Part shown: in pieces, positions 54,585-64,000 of the stretch
How positions within the stretch are numbered: the first letter of the stretch is position 1
Layout of the letters: every line of letters starts with the position of its first letter
Translations under genes and position numbers: made by a program
Notes under the pieces: generated by a model
Told to the model about the DNA's origin: nothing
Seen by the model: the letters and a program-made list of their open reading frames with translations, nothing else
The model's database searches: none
DNA from: Orychophragmus violaceus
Taxonomy: Eukaryota > Streptophyta > Magnoliopsida > Brassicales > Brassicaceae
NCBI GenBank assembly: GCA_030180135.1
Contig: CM058237.1
Coordinates: 42,863,126-42,927,125, forward strand
Length of the DNA stretch: 64,000 nt
Reading direction: 5' to 3'

Positions 54585-57500
54585 AAGCCGCGGTTTTACA
54601 TTATTATCATTTTTAGTAGTAGTATCGTTTGAGCGTGTTTCCGTTCCACGATCTGGTATTGCTTCTCCTTGCATGGTGACGAGCTCGTATACTCCTGGTT
54701 TCACGACTTTGGAGATGATGTATGGGCCTTCCTAGTTCGCGCCGAGTTTTCCTGCTCGGTATTCTCTGATTTTTTCAAACACCTTTCGTAAGACGAGATC
54801 CTCTTCGTTGAAATGTCTTCCTCTGACCTTCTTGTTATAATATCGTGTGGCCTGTTGCTGGTATTTTTGGATTCTGAGGAGTGCTTGATCGCGTTTTTCT
54901 TCGACATGGTCGAGGTGATCGAGGATCATGTGGTTGTTGAGATCTTCGTATTCTGGTTCGAGTTTGCGTATGATTGTTGGTATGATCACTTCCTATGGTG
55001 CCATCACTTCCATTCCGTACGACAATGAAAAAAGAGGTTTGTCATGTTGCTCGACGCGGGGTCGTTCTGTGCGACCACAGTACTCTGTCTAGTTCGTCAG
55101 CCCAGACTCCCTTTTTTTTTGAGACGTTTCTTGAGTCCGTCGATGATTTTCTTGTTTGTGGCTTCTGTCTGTCTGTTTCCCTGAGGGTAGCGGGTGTTGA
55201 TTTGCTTAGACGTATCTTCCATCTTGCGCAGAAACCTTCGAAGACACTTGATATAAACTGTGATCCGTTGTCCGTTATGATCTCATATGGCAGACCGTGG
55301 CGGCAGATAATGTATTTCCATATGAATTTCTGCATGTCGAGATCCTGAATGCTGGCATACGATTCGGCTTCTACCCACTTGGTGAAGTAATCCGTCATGA
55401 TGATAACGAATTTCTTTTGCCTGGAGGCCGGCATGGGGCCTACTATGTCCATCGCTCATCTCATGAATGGGTAGGGGGCGGCTGAGGTGGTTAAAAATTC
55501 GGCGGGCTGGTGTATGTCAGGCGCGTGTCTTTGGCACTTTTTGAGCAGGCGACGTACTTTTCGCAGTTTGCAACCATCGTTGGCCAGAAAGGTCCCTGTC
55601 TCTTGATTTTCATAGCCAGTGCCCGACCGCTGGAGTGACTTCCTCCGGCTCCCACGTGTGTTACTTCCAATACCCATTTGATCTCCTCGCCGTGGATGCA
55701 GCTTAGTAGGATTTTTGATGTGCTTACGCGAAATAGCTTTCCGTCGCTCATGACGTAGTAGGCGCATCTCGCTTTTAGGCATCGGGACGCCCATCTGTCT
55801 TTCGGAACCGTCCCTTCTAGGATGTAAGCTATGATCTCGTCCCTCCAGTCATTCACTTGCCCGGAGGTTTCCTTTGTGGCAGACTCGTCTGTTTCGTCGG
55901 GGTTGTCCATCATGTCTTCGGGTTCGGAAATGGCGAACAGGTTTTTGGTCTAATTTATGATCGGCTTTTCGATGCATTCTACTGGTATGACCCGTCGAAG
56001 GTCGGGGTCGGATATAGATGCGAGGGCTGCTAGTGCATCAGTTGGTGAGTTGTCGCTTCGAGGGATCTTGGTAAGCGAGAATATTCCGAATTCTCTGGCC
56101 AACTTCTGAACGATCTTCAAGTAGGCTCCCATTCGGTCGTTCTTGTCTTCGTACTCGCCGTTGTACTGGCTGGCGACGAGTTGTGAATCGTAAAATGCGT
56201 TGATATGCCTTGCTCCGATAGCCTTTGTCAGCCGCAGTCCCTCTATCAGGGCTTCGTATTCTGCCTCGTTATTGGATGCTGGGAAAGAGAGTCGGAATGA
56301 CTGCTCAGTATCTCTCCGGTTGGGGAGGTCAGTCTGATACCGATTCCTGACCCATTACGGGAAGACGACCAGTCAACGTAAAGGGTCCATTTCTCGATCG
56401 CCGCTTGGTCTCCATCACGGATCAGCTCTGGTGGCAGTTCGATCAGGAAATCTGCCAGGACTTGCGATTTTGCGCTTGTTCGTGGTTTATAGTCGATGTC
56501 GTACTCGCTTAGTTCCACTGCCCATTTCGCCATTCGTTCTGATTGATTTGGGCTATGAAGTATTGTTCGCAGTGGTTGGTTGGTGAGGACGGTCACCGAG
56601 TGGGATTGGAAGTATGGCCGGATTTTCCATGTTGAGGTGACGACCGCTAGAGCGAGCTTTTCCAAGGTGGAGTATCGTGTTTCAGCGTCGTCGAGGCTTT
56701 TGCTGATGTAGAAGACTGGCTTCTGGTCGCCCATGTCCTCCCTGATGAGGACACCGCTTACTGCGGAGCTTGATACTGATATGTAGAGGTATAGGGTTTC
56801 CCCTTCTTCTGGTTTGGATAAGACGGGGAGGCGTAGATAGGTAATCCTTCAGCTGTTGAAAGGCTTTCTCGCATCCAGTGTCCCATTTGAACTGCTTGTT
56901 TCCTCGGAGAAGTTGGTAGAAAGGTAGGAATCTATCTGTTGATTTTGAGATAAATCGGCTTAGTGTAGCAATTCGTCTGGTGAGTTTTTGCACCTCGCGC
57001 GTGTTCCTTGGCGAAGGGAGCTCGGTGAGTGCTGTAATCTTTTGTGGGTTCGCCTCTATCCCTCTTTTGGTGACTATGTATCCGAGGAATTCTCTAGAAG
57101 TGACTCCGAATGTGCACTTGGCCGGGTTGAGCTTCATTCCGTATTTTTTTAAGCTATTGAAGAAGGTCGTGAGGTGAGCAATGAGGTCGTAAGCCGAGGC
57201 TGATTTTACCAACATGTCGTCGACATACACCTCCATTGTCTGTCCGAGGTTGTCAGCGAACATTTTGTTGACGAGCCTTTGATACGTTGCTCCGGCGTTC
57301 TTTAGGCCGAACGGCATTACCTTGTATCAGTATGTCCCTCGGTCGGTGATGAATGATATTTTTTCTCGGTCGTCGGTGTGCATCATTATTTGGTTGTACC
57401 CGGCAAAGGCGTCCATGAATGATAAGAGTTTGTTGCCTGTCGTGGCTTCGACGAGTCTGTCGATGTGAGGGAGCGGGAAGCTGTGTTTTGGGCAGGCTTT

Positions 57501-58582
57501 GTTGAGTTCTATGAAGTCGACGCACACTCTCCACTTCCTGTTCCTTTTCTTGACGACCACCGGATTTGCGAGCCAGACCGGGTATTTTACTTCGGTTATC
57601 GAGCCCGCCTTGGATAGTCTTTCTACTTCGTCGTTTACGGCTTGAGACCGTTCCGGCCCAAGTTTACTCCTTTTCTGTTTGACGGGTTTGAACACAGGGT
57701 CGACATGGTGTTCGTGGCATGTTACCGTAGGGTCGATCCCTTTCATGTCACTGGTCGACCAGGCGAAGGTCGAAGCATTTCGGCAGAGGAACTCAATGAG
57801 CTGGTCCTTCAGGTCCTTTCTTAGGTTTGCGCCTATGCCTACGCATCGTTTTGGGTTGCTGATGTCGATGTTAACTTGCTCGATAACGTCGCGGCTTGGT
57901 CCTTCTGGGGTGGCAGCTCTATCTTAGGTTCGGCGAGCAGGCAGGCTCGGAACTTTTTGCGCAGCTTATGTTTGACGAGGAAACAGGTGCTTGAGACTTC
58001 CTGGCTTCCATGGAGCGTGAACGTTCCGCTCGGAGTAGGGAACTTGACGCATTGATAGTAGGTCGACGGGACTGCTCTCATGGTGTGGATCCATGGTGTT
58101 CCTAAGATGGCGTTGTAGATTGCTGGCTTATCGACGATCACGAATTTGGTCATTACTGTCGTTCTTCCGACGCGGACTGGTAGTTTAACTGTTCCGACGG
58201 TTGTGGTCGTACAATCGGTCAGCGGTCTTTCTAAGCCCTTTATCTCGTAGTCGTACAATCATATCCTTTACAAGGTTTCTTCGTATATGAGGTCGACCGT
58301 GCTTCCAGTGTCGATTAGGATTCTGGTTACCTCACAATCACTGATTTGTACCTCGACGACAAGGGGGTCGTTGTGTGGTTTGTATAATCCTTCCTCGTCG
58401 TCCTTGGTGAATGTTATGTCGTCCTTGCTCCCGAGCTCGTGGTTCGCGCTTGGTTTGTGACGTCGGTATGTTTCTACTCTTCGTCTGTACTCCTTTATCG
58501 ATCGCACGGAGTCATTACAGGCCGGGAGCCCTCCCATGATCATGTTTTTCATTGGGATCTGGCTGGTTGCTACTGTCGACAC
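54585..58582 (-). pseudogene. pol: Gypsy-2 pol: protease, RT, two RNase H domains, integrase
   Basis: From 58582 downward: protease with DTGSTVDL, a linker with NAILGTPW, RT with WRVCVDFIELNKAC and MDAFAGYNQI, then YVDDML (about 57216-57227), RNase H (about 56246-56850), archaeal-type RNase H starting LYVDWSSSRNGSG (Gly to Trp against the Gypsy-1 version), and integrase with GSHSSGRAL, MDIVGP and TDNGSQF (about 55042-55900). The basic C-terminus ends near 54600. At least four frameshifts and several stops break it. It begins almost directly after the primer site because gag is gone. Confidence 0.88.
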
Positions 58583-58761
58583 CTTCGCGCGAGTTAGCGC
58601 AATGTTTGGCCCGGTAGTTTTTGGGAGAACTGGGAGAACATGAGGGTTTGAGTTCGGGGGGTTCGAGCTCGGCGGCTGGCCTATCTTTTTTTTCGAGCTA
58701 TCGCTGGCTGAAAGGGGTCATGTCATCTCGGCTTCGTCTTAGAGTGTAGAAAAGTTTCTCG
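58583..58761 (-). other. Gypsy-2 shortened leader, gag deleted
   Basis: Only about 180 bp separate the primer site from the first protease codons, against over 2 kb of gag in Gypsy-1. There is no zinc knuckle and no capsid sequence. Confidence 0.75.
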
Positions 58762-58779
58762 TCCCCTCAGACGGCGCCA
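58762..58779 (-). promoter_or_regulatory. Gypsy-2 primer binding site
   Basis: Minus strand begins TGGCGCCGTCTGAGGGGA, close to the Gypsy-1 site but differing after TGGCGCCG. Confidence 0.85.
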
Positions 58780-58784
58780 ATTGT

Positions 58785-59185
58785 TGTTACGGAAATTCGA
58801 TCTAGTAATAAAAGCCGGCCTACGATCTGAAATGTCCGAACTACGAGGTGAAATATAAACTTTAAGTGAGGTCGAAACTGTTCTTTATTAATCTTAAGGC
58901 CAAAGCCGAGCTGTGAACAGGATGGTACGAGGTGGGAGTCCGTCTAATGACGTGCCCCCTAAATATTGCTTGAGGTCGGAGCTTTATAGAAGTAGCCTGT
59001 CACTCTCACAAGTTACAATGTGTCTAAAATGAAGAGTGAAGGGTCCTATTTATAGTGTTTGAATGATGACTTCTCTTTGGACCGTTGACTCCTTAGCGGG
59101 CTTGTATTCTTGGGCCGAAATTATTTTATTGATTTAACAAGATTTCCAATAGGCTTATGGATGGGTGCTAAACTCATATCCAACA
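58785..59185 (-). repeat. Gypsy-2 5' LTR
   Basis: 401 bp, TGTTACGG to CCAACA. A TATA box CTATAAATAG on the minus strand lies at 59045-59054. About 26 mismatches to 43174-43574. Confidence 0.93.
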
Positions 59186-60720
59186 GTTTGTTAATTATTC
59201 AACACAAGTTTTTCTTAATTGAATATTATGATGATTATGTACTGACGAGAATGTACTGAATATGTTTTTTGTTTGAAAATAATTGTACAATATTTTGCTT
59301 TTAATAAAACAATCATTATAAAGTTATTTCATATAAGTTTAATATGTATTATTTTGATTTAACTAATTATTTTTATAGAACATTATATTCTCATATATAA
59401 AATTTATTTATACTTTTAATATTTTAAAAATTAAATTTAAAATTTCATATAAATATAATTATAAATTTATAAATTTCGAAACACAATAATCCATTCTTTG
59501 AACATTTTTGTAATGTTTAATTCATCTTTTAAACTTTTCTTCTAATGAATAATTTAAAAAAAAAAATTATTATCCAAACAAACTAATTTATTTTTCAACT
59601 CATATTATAATAGTCTAATATTTGAAAATTTGATAAAACACCCGTCAAAAACTGTGATCGTAAAAATATCAACCATAAACTAATCAATCATATATTCGAA
59701 TAATATAAATAATAAACAATTTCAAATTAAAAATATATTAATTGAAATTGATTAATACATCTTTTTAATCCATCTTTCAATAGGCAATTTTTTAAAATAG
59801 TACAGATAATTAAAATTGATTAATATGTTTTTAACTCGTTTATAATTGTCTAAATAAAAGAAATTATGTTTATTTTGTAGATAAAAATGTAACTATAATA
59901 TGATAATTCTATCATTTAACATTTTAGATTGGTTTAAGTTCATTCTAATTTCTTTATAATTAAAATTGGTTAATTCATCTTTTTAACTTGTTTTCCAATG
60001 AACATTAATTTTATAAATATTTTTATAATCAAAACAAATTAATCTATATTTCAACTCATCTTATAATAATCTACATATTTTAAAAATTTGATAGAATAAC
60101 CCGTCAAAAATTACGACTGTAAAAATATCAATCGTAATCTAACCCATCATATATTCGAATAATATACATATTGAATCATTTTAATATTTTATTAAATTAA
60201 AATATATTAGTTAGAAATGGTTAATCCATTTTAACCCGTCATCTAGTATGCAAAGTTTGTTTTTAATAGTATAGATAAGTAAAATTGATTAATCTACTTT
60301 TAATCCGTTTTATAATATCTATAATATAAATATTTTTGTTTTACAAATCCAAATGTAACTAAATATGATAATCCATTCATTTAATTATTTTAGATTGGTT
60401 TAAGTTAATTTTAATATTTTTATAACTAAAATTGGTTAAATCTTTTTAACGTGTCTATAAATGAACATAAATCTTTTCAAATATTTTTTTAATCGAAACA
60501 AATTAATTTATAATTAAACCCTTCTTATAATAATCTAAATATTTTGAAAATTTGATAAAATAAACCTTTAAAAATTGTGAATAATATAAATATTGAATAA
60601 TTTTAACATTTTTATGAAATTAAGAAATTGATAATTTGTTTTAATAGTATAAATAACTGAAACTCGTTAATATATATTTCAACCCGTTTTATAATGGTGT
60701 AAATTATGTTTATTTTGAGT
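59186..60720. repeat. AT-rich array of about 460-bp diverged tandem units
   Basis: A block with AAAATTTGATA followed by CCCGTCAAAAA and later CATATATTCGAATAATATA recurs at about 59621, 60078 and 60543 (spacing 457 and 465). A second anchor, TTTAGATTGGTTTAAG, recurs at about 59923 and 60388. The third unit is partly deleted. No coding potential. It continues the repeat into which Gypsy-2 inserted. Confidence 0.75.
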
Positions 60721-60880
60721 TAACAGTCTCTCTCCCAAGACGACTTTTTGAACAATTTTTCTGAAACCACCGCTTCGTGTAAAATCTCTCCGGTCGGAGT
60801 CGTCGACGTCGGTCTTGTACTCCTTCACTTCGTTTAATTTAGTACTAACAACACAAGGAAATAGGGAGCAGAGAAGTTAT

Positions 60881-61852
60881 ATGGCTGTGGCTATTGATTT
60901 TCTCCGTCGCATATTGAGCCCGTGCTCGATAGTGAAGAACCGATTGCCATGGTCATTACCAAGGACCGTGACCTTTTACTATTCTCTTTGGAATTGGGAA
61001 TCTCATCCTCTGGGTTTCGACTTCTATTATTCCTTGTTTCCATCTTCAAGTTTTTCTATGGTTGTTCTCACGGCAGAGACTTGCAGTAATATTGGTCTCA
61101 ATCTCTTGAAGAGTGTATGGATGTCATACTACATGAAATCAATAGATTCGAGAACGGTAACTAATGTCCCCGTCCGCAACCTGGTGTATCATCATCAAGC
61201 GGTGGAATTGAAGTTTTCTTCACAACCGTGCATTTTCTCTCTCTTCTTTGGAGAGATGATATTTCCGACCAGTGTTTTGCCACAACCTTGTGTCGGCTTC
61301 TTTCCGTATTTCAACGGTGTTTGTTGTTTCATCATCGAAACATATCCTTTCCATCATCAAAGAGTATGTGTTTATATTTTAGATTCCTCCGATTTGAGAA
61401 ATGGAAAACATGTTTGGATATGGGATCCGGGGCGTAATGATGCTGGTGGTGAAGTTATAAGAGAATTGTTTGTTATGTCTCGATCCATCATTGGAAATAG
61501 ACATGACTGGGTTGGGTTTTGGTGGCTATATGTGGGGTTTATCATGTCTAGGCAACAATTTCGAGCTAGCTTTGGTCATAAGTGGCGATTAAACAACACA
61601 TCAGCTACATTTAGAGTGGAATCTATCGTCATAACTGAGCCAGAGATGATTATTCGTCAATATCTAAAGTTACCGGCTGAAGTAATAGACGACATCACAA
61701 CAAGGACTACAATGAGGTATCTCAATATCTTAGAAAGACCTTGGTACAGAATAATTGGTACTATTGTTGTCTACTTTTCAGAATTACAAGTTGAATGCAT
61801 TAGGTTTAAGATGTGGTTTGTTAAAGGAAAGTTCAGCCAAAGATGCTGCTAG
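60881..61852 (+). CDS. Intact single-exon gene of unknown function (323 aa)
   Basis: The frame is open upstream to about 60815, but the first ATG is at 60881 (MAVAIDFLRRIL), after a leader-like stretch; I use that start. The protein has no domain I recognise. It is rich in aromatic residues (Phe, Tyr, Trp) and Cys, with hydrophobic patches (about residues 140-175) but no convincing signal peptide or set of membrane helices. A WIWDPGRNDAGG segment lies near residue 200. It shows none of the transposon motifs seen elsewhere and lies outside every element I could bound. It could be a Brassicaceae-restricted gene, or a captured or decayed fragment that happens to be open. Confidence 0.55.
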   Translation: MAVAIDFLRRILSPCSIVKNRLPWSLPRTVTFYYSLWNWESHPLGFDFYYSLFPSSSFSMVVLTAETCSNIGLNLLKSVWMSYYMKSIDSRTVTNVPVRNLVYHHQAVELKFSSQPCIFSLFFGEMIFPTSVLPQPCVGFFPYFNGVCCFIIETYPFHHQRVCVYILDSSDLRNGKHVWIWDPGRNDAGGEVIRELFVMSRSIIGNRHDWVGFWWLYVGFIMSRQQFRASFGHKWRLNNTSATFRVESIVITEPEMIIRQYLKLPAEVIDDITTRTTMRYLNILERPWYRIIGTIVVYFSELQVECIRFKMWFVKGKFSQRCC

Positions 61853-62624
61853 CAAATCACATTAGAGAAAAACAAATATAAAGTTGGACAATAATCGATC
61901 ATATGATCAGTTAGCGAGTAAGACTACTCTTCGGAAAGCATCTTTAAACTCCCTTTTGATATATTTTTTTAGTGTATGGCATATACATTTGCGTATGTAA
62001 TAATTTGTGTTACAATAGTTATGTATGTCTTTGTATTCACACTTTGAAATAATGAAAATATTTGCCGGGAAAAAAAAAACTAAAATTATTTTTTTTTTTA
62101 ATTTAATACTAGGTAATAATTTAGTAGCTATTTTTTTGAAGAAATCTAATTTAAAATATTTTTGTAAGATTTTTTTTATAATATGAAAATATATATTTAT
62201 ATTTAAAACGAAAAGAATATATTAATATATATTATGAATATATTTTTAATAATCGTAAATTATAGAATATTTAGACTAAAATGTAATTAAAATTGTTTTT
62301 AAAACTTTTTATTTATAGATTCAAAATTAATAATTTTTTTAAATCGAATAAAATATTTTATAAGATTTATTATAATATAAAAATATATTTTTATATTTAA
62401 AATAAAAGATATTAAAAATATTATGTATATTTTAGAATAAAATCATTAATTAAAAAATATTTAATATACCCCCACATATAGTTTAAATATATTAAATCAA
62501 AAATGATCTTAATGAATAATAAAATATTTATTAATTATAATGGCATATTTTGTAATATATATTAATTAAAGATTAGTCTCTAAAATATTGTATTTTTTTA
62601 ATAGTATTGATTTTCTTCCGTATA
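61853..62624. other. Very AT-rich intergenic DNA
   Basis: Holds the probable 3' untranslated region of the 60881 gene (possible AATAAT signals near 62050), then long A and T runs. Two segments of about 190 bp (starting near 62154 and 62346) look like diverged direct repeats. No gene. Confidence 0.6.
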
Positions 62625-62640
62625 GAGGACCTAAACATGT

Positions 62641-63824
62641 GGTGTTTCTTTCAACTAGGGTTTTTCGAAAGCTCTCTGTCCCGAAAATCGAGGCGCCGCC
62701 GAGTCCTCTATTCCGAGCTTCCCTCCTCTCCGGCGGACGGCGTTTCCTCTTGTCGTCGCCGGAGAGGTCTTCTTCCTGCTTGTGTTGATTAGTTTCCGTC
62801 GCTCGCCTCCGGATCTGATCTTCTCTCGCCGCGTCCATGGATTCAGATCGACGACGGTTTGCGTTGTCATCGGTGTTGCTCTTCAGTGCGGTGGTCTTCT
62901 TCGAAGAGCGGTGGTCTACGGCTTCTATGCGCCTCGGCTCGTGGTGGTCCGTCTCTTCTGTCTCGTCGTGGAGTTTCAGCGCCGCTCCCTCTCTTGAGGC
63001 TTTCCGCCGGCGATCTCCGGTCGGTCCTTCCTGGGTGACGCTGGCGAGCTGGCTCACTGCTCGTCTCTGTTGTGCATAGATTCACCGGTGGGTGTGTGCT
63101 CGGTTGAGGTATTAACGAGTTGGTAGTGCAGTTGGTTTAGTTTGGTCGGATCCGGTATGGGTGTAGTTGTAGACGGGTTAGTATAGATCTAGCCTCCTCG
63201 GTTTCCTCCTCTATTAGGATAACTTGGCGATCTGGATTTGGCTATGGCTTTTCAACTTGGATCTTTGTGGCTAACTTGGTTTCTTTTAAGAGTGCTTTTC
63301 AATCCGGTTTTATATTTTAGATTGGGTAGTGGATTGTTTAGACTTCGTTGGAGATTTGGTGTCGTCTGGGGCTTTTATCTAGGGTTAGTTTAGACGTTTA
63401 TGAGTGCGTCTTTACCCTTCCGTAAGAGGGTTGGAGAACTTTCTTAGGTTCTTCCTTTTCGGAATTTGAAGTCTTGTTTCTGTGTTCTGGGTTGGTGAGA
63501 GAGTGTCTCTCTGTGTGTCTCCTGGTTGTTGATGTTGTCGCTTGGGTGAGCCGTGGGCTACGGCGATTTATCTCGCTCTTTTCTCTTTTGCGGTTGCCAC
63601 TAGTTCCAAGTTTGAAGTGCTATGGTCATCTTTTGGATTTATCGTTTTATGTTTCCTGTAGTTGTAGGTTTTAGTAACCCTCTATGGGCTTGTGCTGCCT
63701 GTTTTGTAGGCTTTTGTTACCCGTTGTTTGGGTTTTGGTTGCCTCGTGTGTGGGCTTTAGCTTCCTATGTTTAGGATTCTGTTTTTAACATTCCATGAAT
63801 ATAATCTTCAGATGACAAAAAAAA
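62641..63824 (+). mobile_element. A-tailed non-LTR retroposon without reverse transcriptase
   Basis: The 16-bp sequence GAGGACCTAAACATGT occurs at 62625-62640 and 63825-63840 and brackets 1184 bp ending in GATGACAAAAAAAA. That is the mark of target-primed insertion by LINE machinery. The 5' part is GC-rich with many CGCC, TCGTCG and CTCCGG runs, like a LINE or gene 5' leader; the 3' part is T-rich with repeated GGGCTT-type phrases. No frame shows RT or endonuclease motifs. It could be a LINE-derived deletion product, a Sadhu-like non-coding retroposon, or a processed transcript. Confidence 0.75.
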
Positions 63825-63840
63825 GAGGACCTAAACATGT

Positions 63841-64000
63841 CAACGTGCCCTTGTTTGGCTCCATGTCTCTTGCGAACGGCCCGAATGGGTCCTACCATAC
63901 TTTTTTATTTGGTCTAAAGTCCTACATACTTTAAAAGATGAAAAGTCAAGTGAATCGTTAATAATTATATATTAAGCATATAAATTATTTCGTGATTCTG
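63841..64000. other. Unassigned flank
   Basis: Continues the AT-rich sequence that was split by the retroposon. Nothing recognisable. Confidence 0.5.

Larger units (their letters stand above)
43174..59185 (-). mobile_element. Gypsy-2: Tat-lineage Ty3/gypsy element lacking gag, hosting a nested Athila element
   Basis: It has 401-bp LTRs at 43174-43574 and 58785-59185 with about 26 mismatches, so it is older than Gypsy-1. GTTTG occurs on both outer sides (43166-43170 and 59186-59190), with three extra bases before the left LTR. Minus-strand order: LTR, primer site, short leader, protease, RT, RNase H, archaeal-type RNase H, integrase, shared inverted-repeat motif, 40-bp minisatellite, antisense gene, polypurine tract, LTR. 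Gag is missing altogether. Without Athila-3 it is about 8.3 kb. Confidence 0.93.

Noticed and set aside
60815..60880. Upstream extension of the 323-codon gene to a TTG
   Set aside because: No ATG in this part; it looks like 5' leader.
62566..63057. 163-codon Arg-rich minus-strand frame
   Set aside because: Antisense reading of the GC-rich 5' part of the retroposon and crosses its boundary.

Overview
This is plant nuclear DNA made almost entirely of nested transposable elements. The element types point to a Brassicaceae genome: Athila-type LTR elements with their ORF-1-like gene, Tat-lineage Ty3/gypsy elements with an extra antisense gene, a CACTA (En/Spm) transposon, Ty1/copia elements primed by initiator tRNA-Met, and an A-tailed non-LTR retroposon. 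I see no rRNA, tRNA or CRISPR. The only good candidate for a host gene is an intact 323-codon ORF of unknown function at 60881-61852.

Layout, left to right. (1) 1-4126 is the 5' end of a minus-strand copia element (Copia-1). (2) 4127-5567 is unassigned sequence ending in an old Athila integrase relic. (3) 5568-22522 is a minus-strand Tat-type gypsy element (Gypsy-1, target duplication GGATC) inserted into that relic, which resumes at 22523. A CACTA transposon (12669-18499, target duplication GAA) sits inside Gypsy-1's reverse transcriptase. (4) 15939-26104 has been duplicated in tandem as 26105-43490. The second copy later received a 7.2-kb copia element (Copia-2, 29208-36434, target duplication CTATT). 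(5) 43174-59185 is a second, gag-less Tat-type gypsy element (Gypsy-2) that carries a nested, pol-less Athila element (Athila-3, 45925-53583, target duplication GGTAA). (6) 59186-60720 is an AT-rich array of about 460-bp units. It is followed by the orphan gene, more AT-rich DNA, and a 1.2-kb A-tailed retroposon with a 16-bp target duplication (62625-63840).

Order of events. My eye counts of LTR-LTR mismatches are about 26/401 for Gypsy-2, 20/538 for Gypsy-1, 10/1185 for Athila-3, and 2 substitutions plus one 12-bp indel over about 625 bp for Copia-2. The two arms of the tandem duplication differ at roughly 45 sites over 10.15 kb. Nesting gives the same order: Athila relic, then Gypsy-1 and Gypsy-2, then CACTA, then the tandem duplication, then Copia-2.

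Most notable biology. Both gypsy elements carry a spliced gene on the strand opposite gag-pol; at least one product has a nuclear localisation signal and a long coiled coil. Athila-3 carries ten pairs of 14-bp palindromes built on CGATCG or CGGTCG, always 20-22 bp apart, spread through LTRs, coding and noncoding DNA. The two gypsy elements also share a 15-nt motif beside a small inverted repeat just downstream of pol. Nearly every element gene has stops or frameshifts; the main open ones are the second CACTA gene, the gag-like ORF of Athila-3 and the gag of Copia-2.
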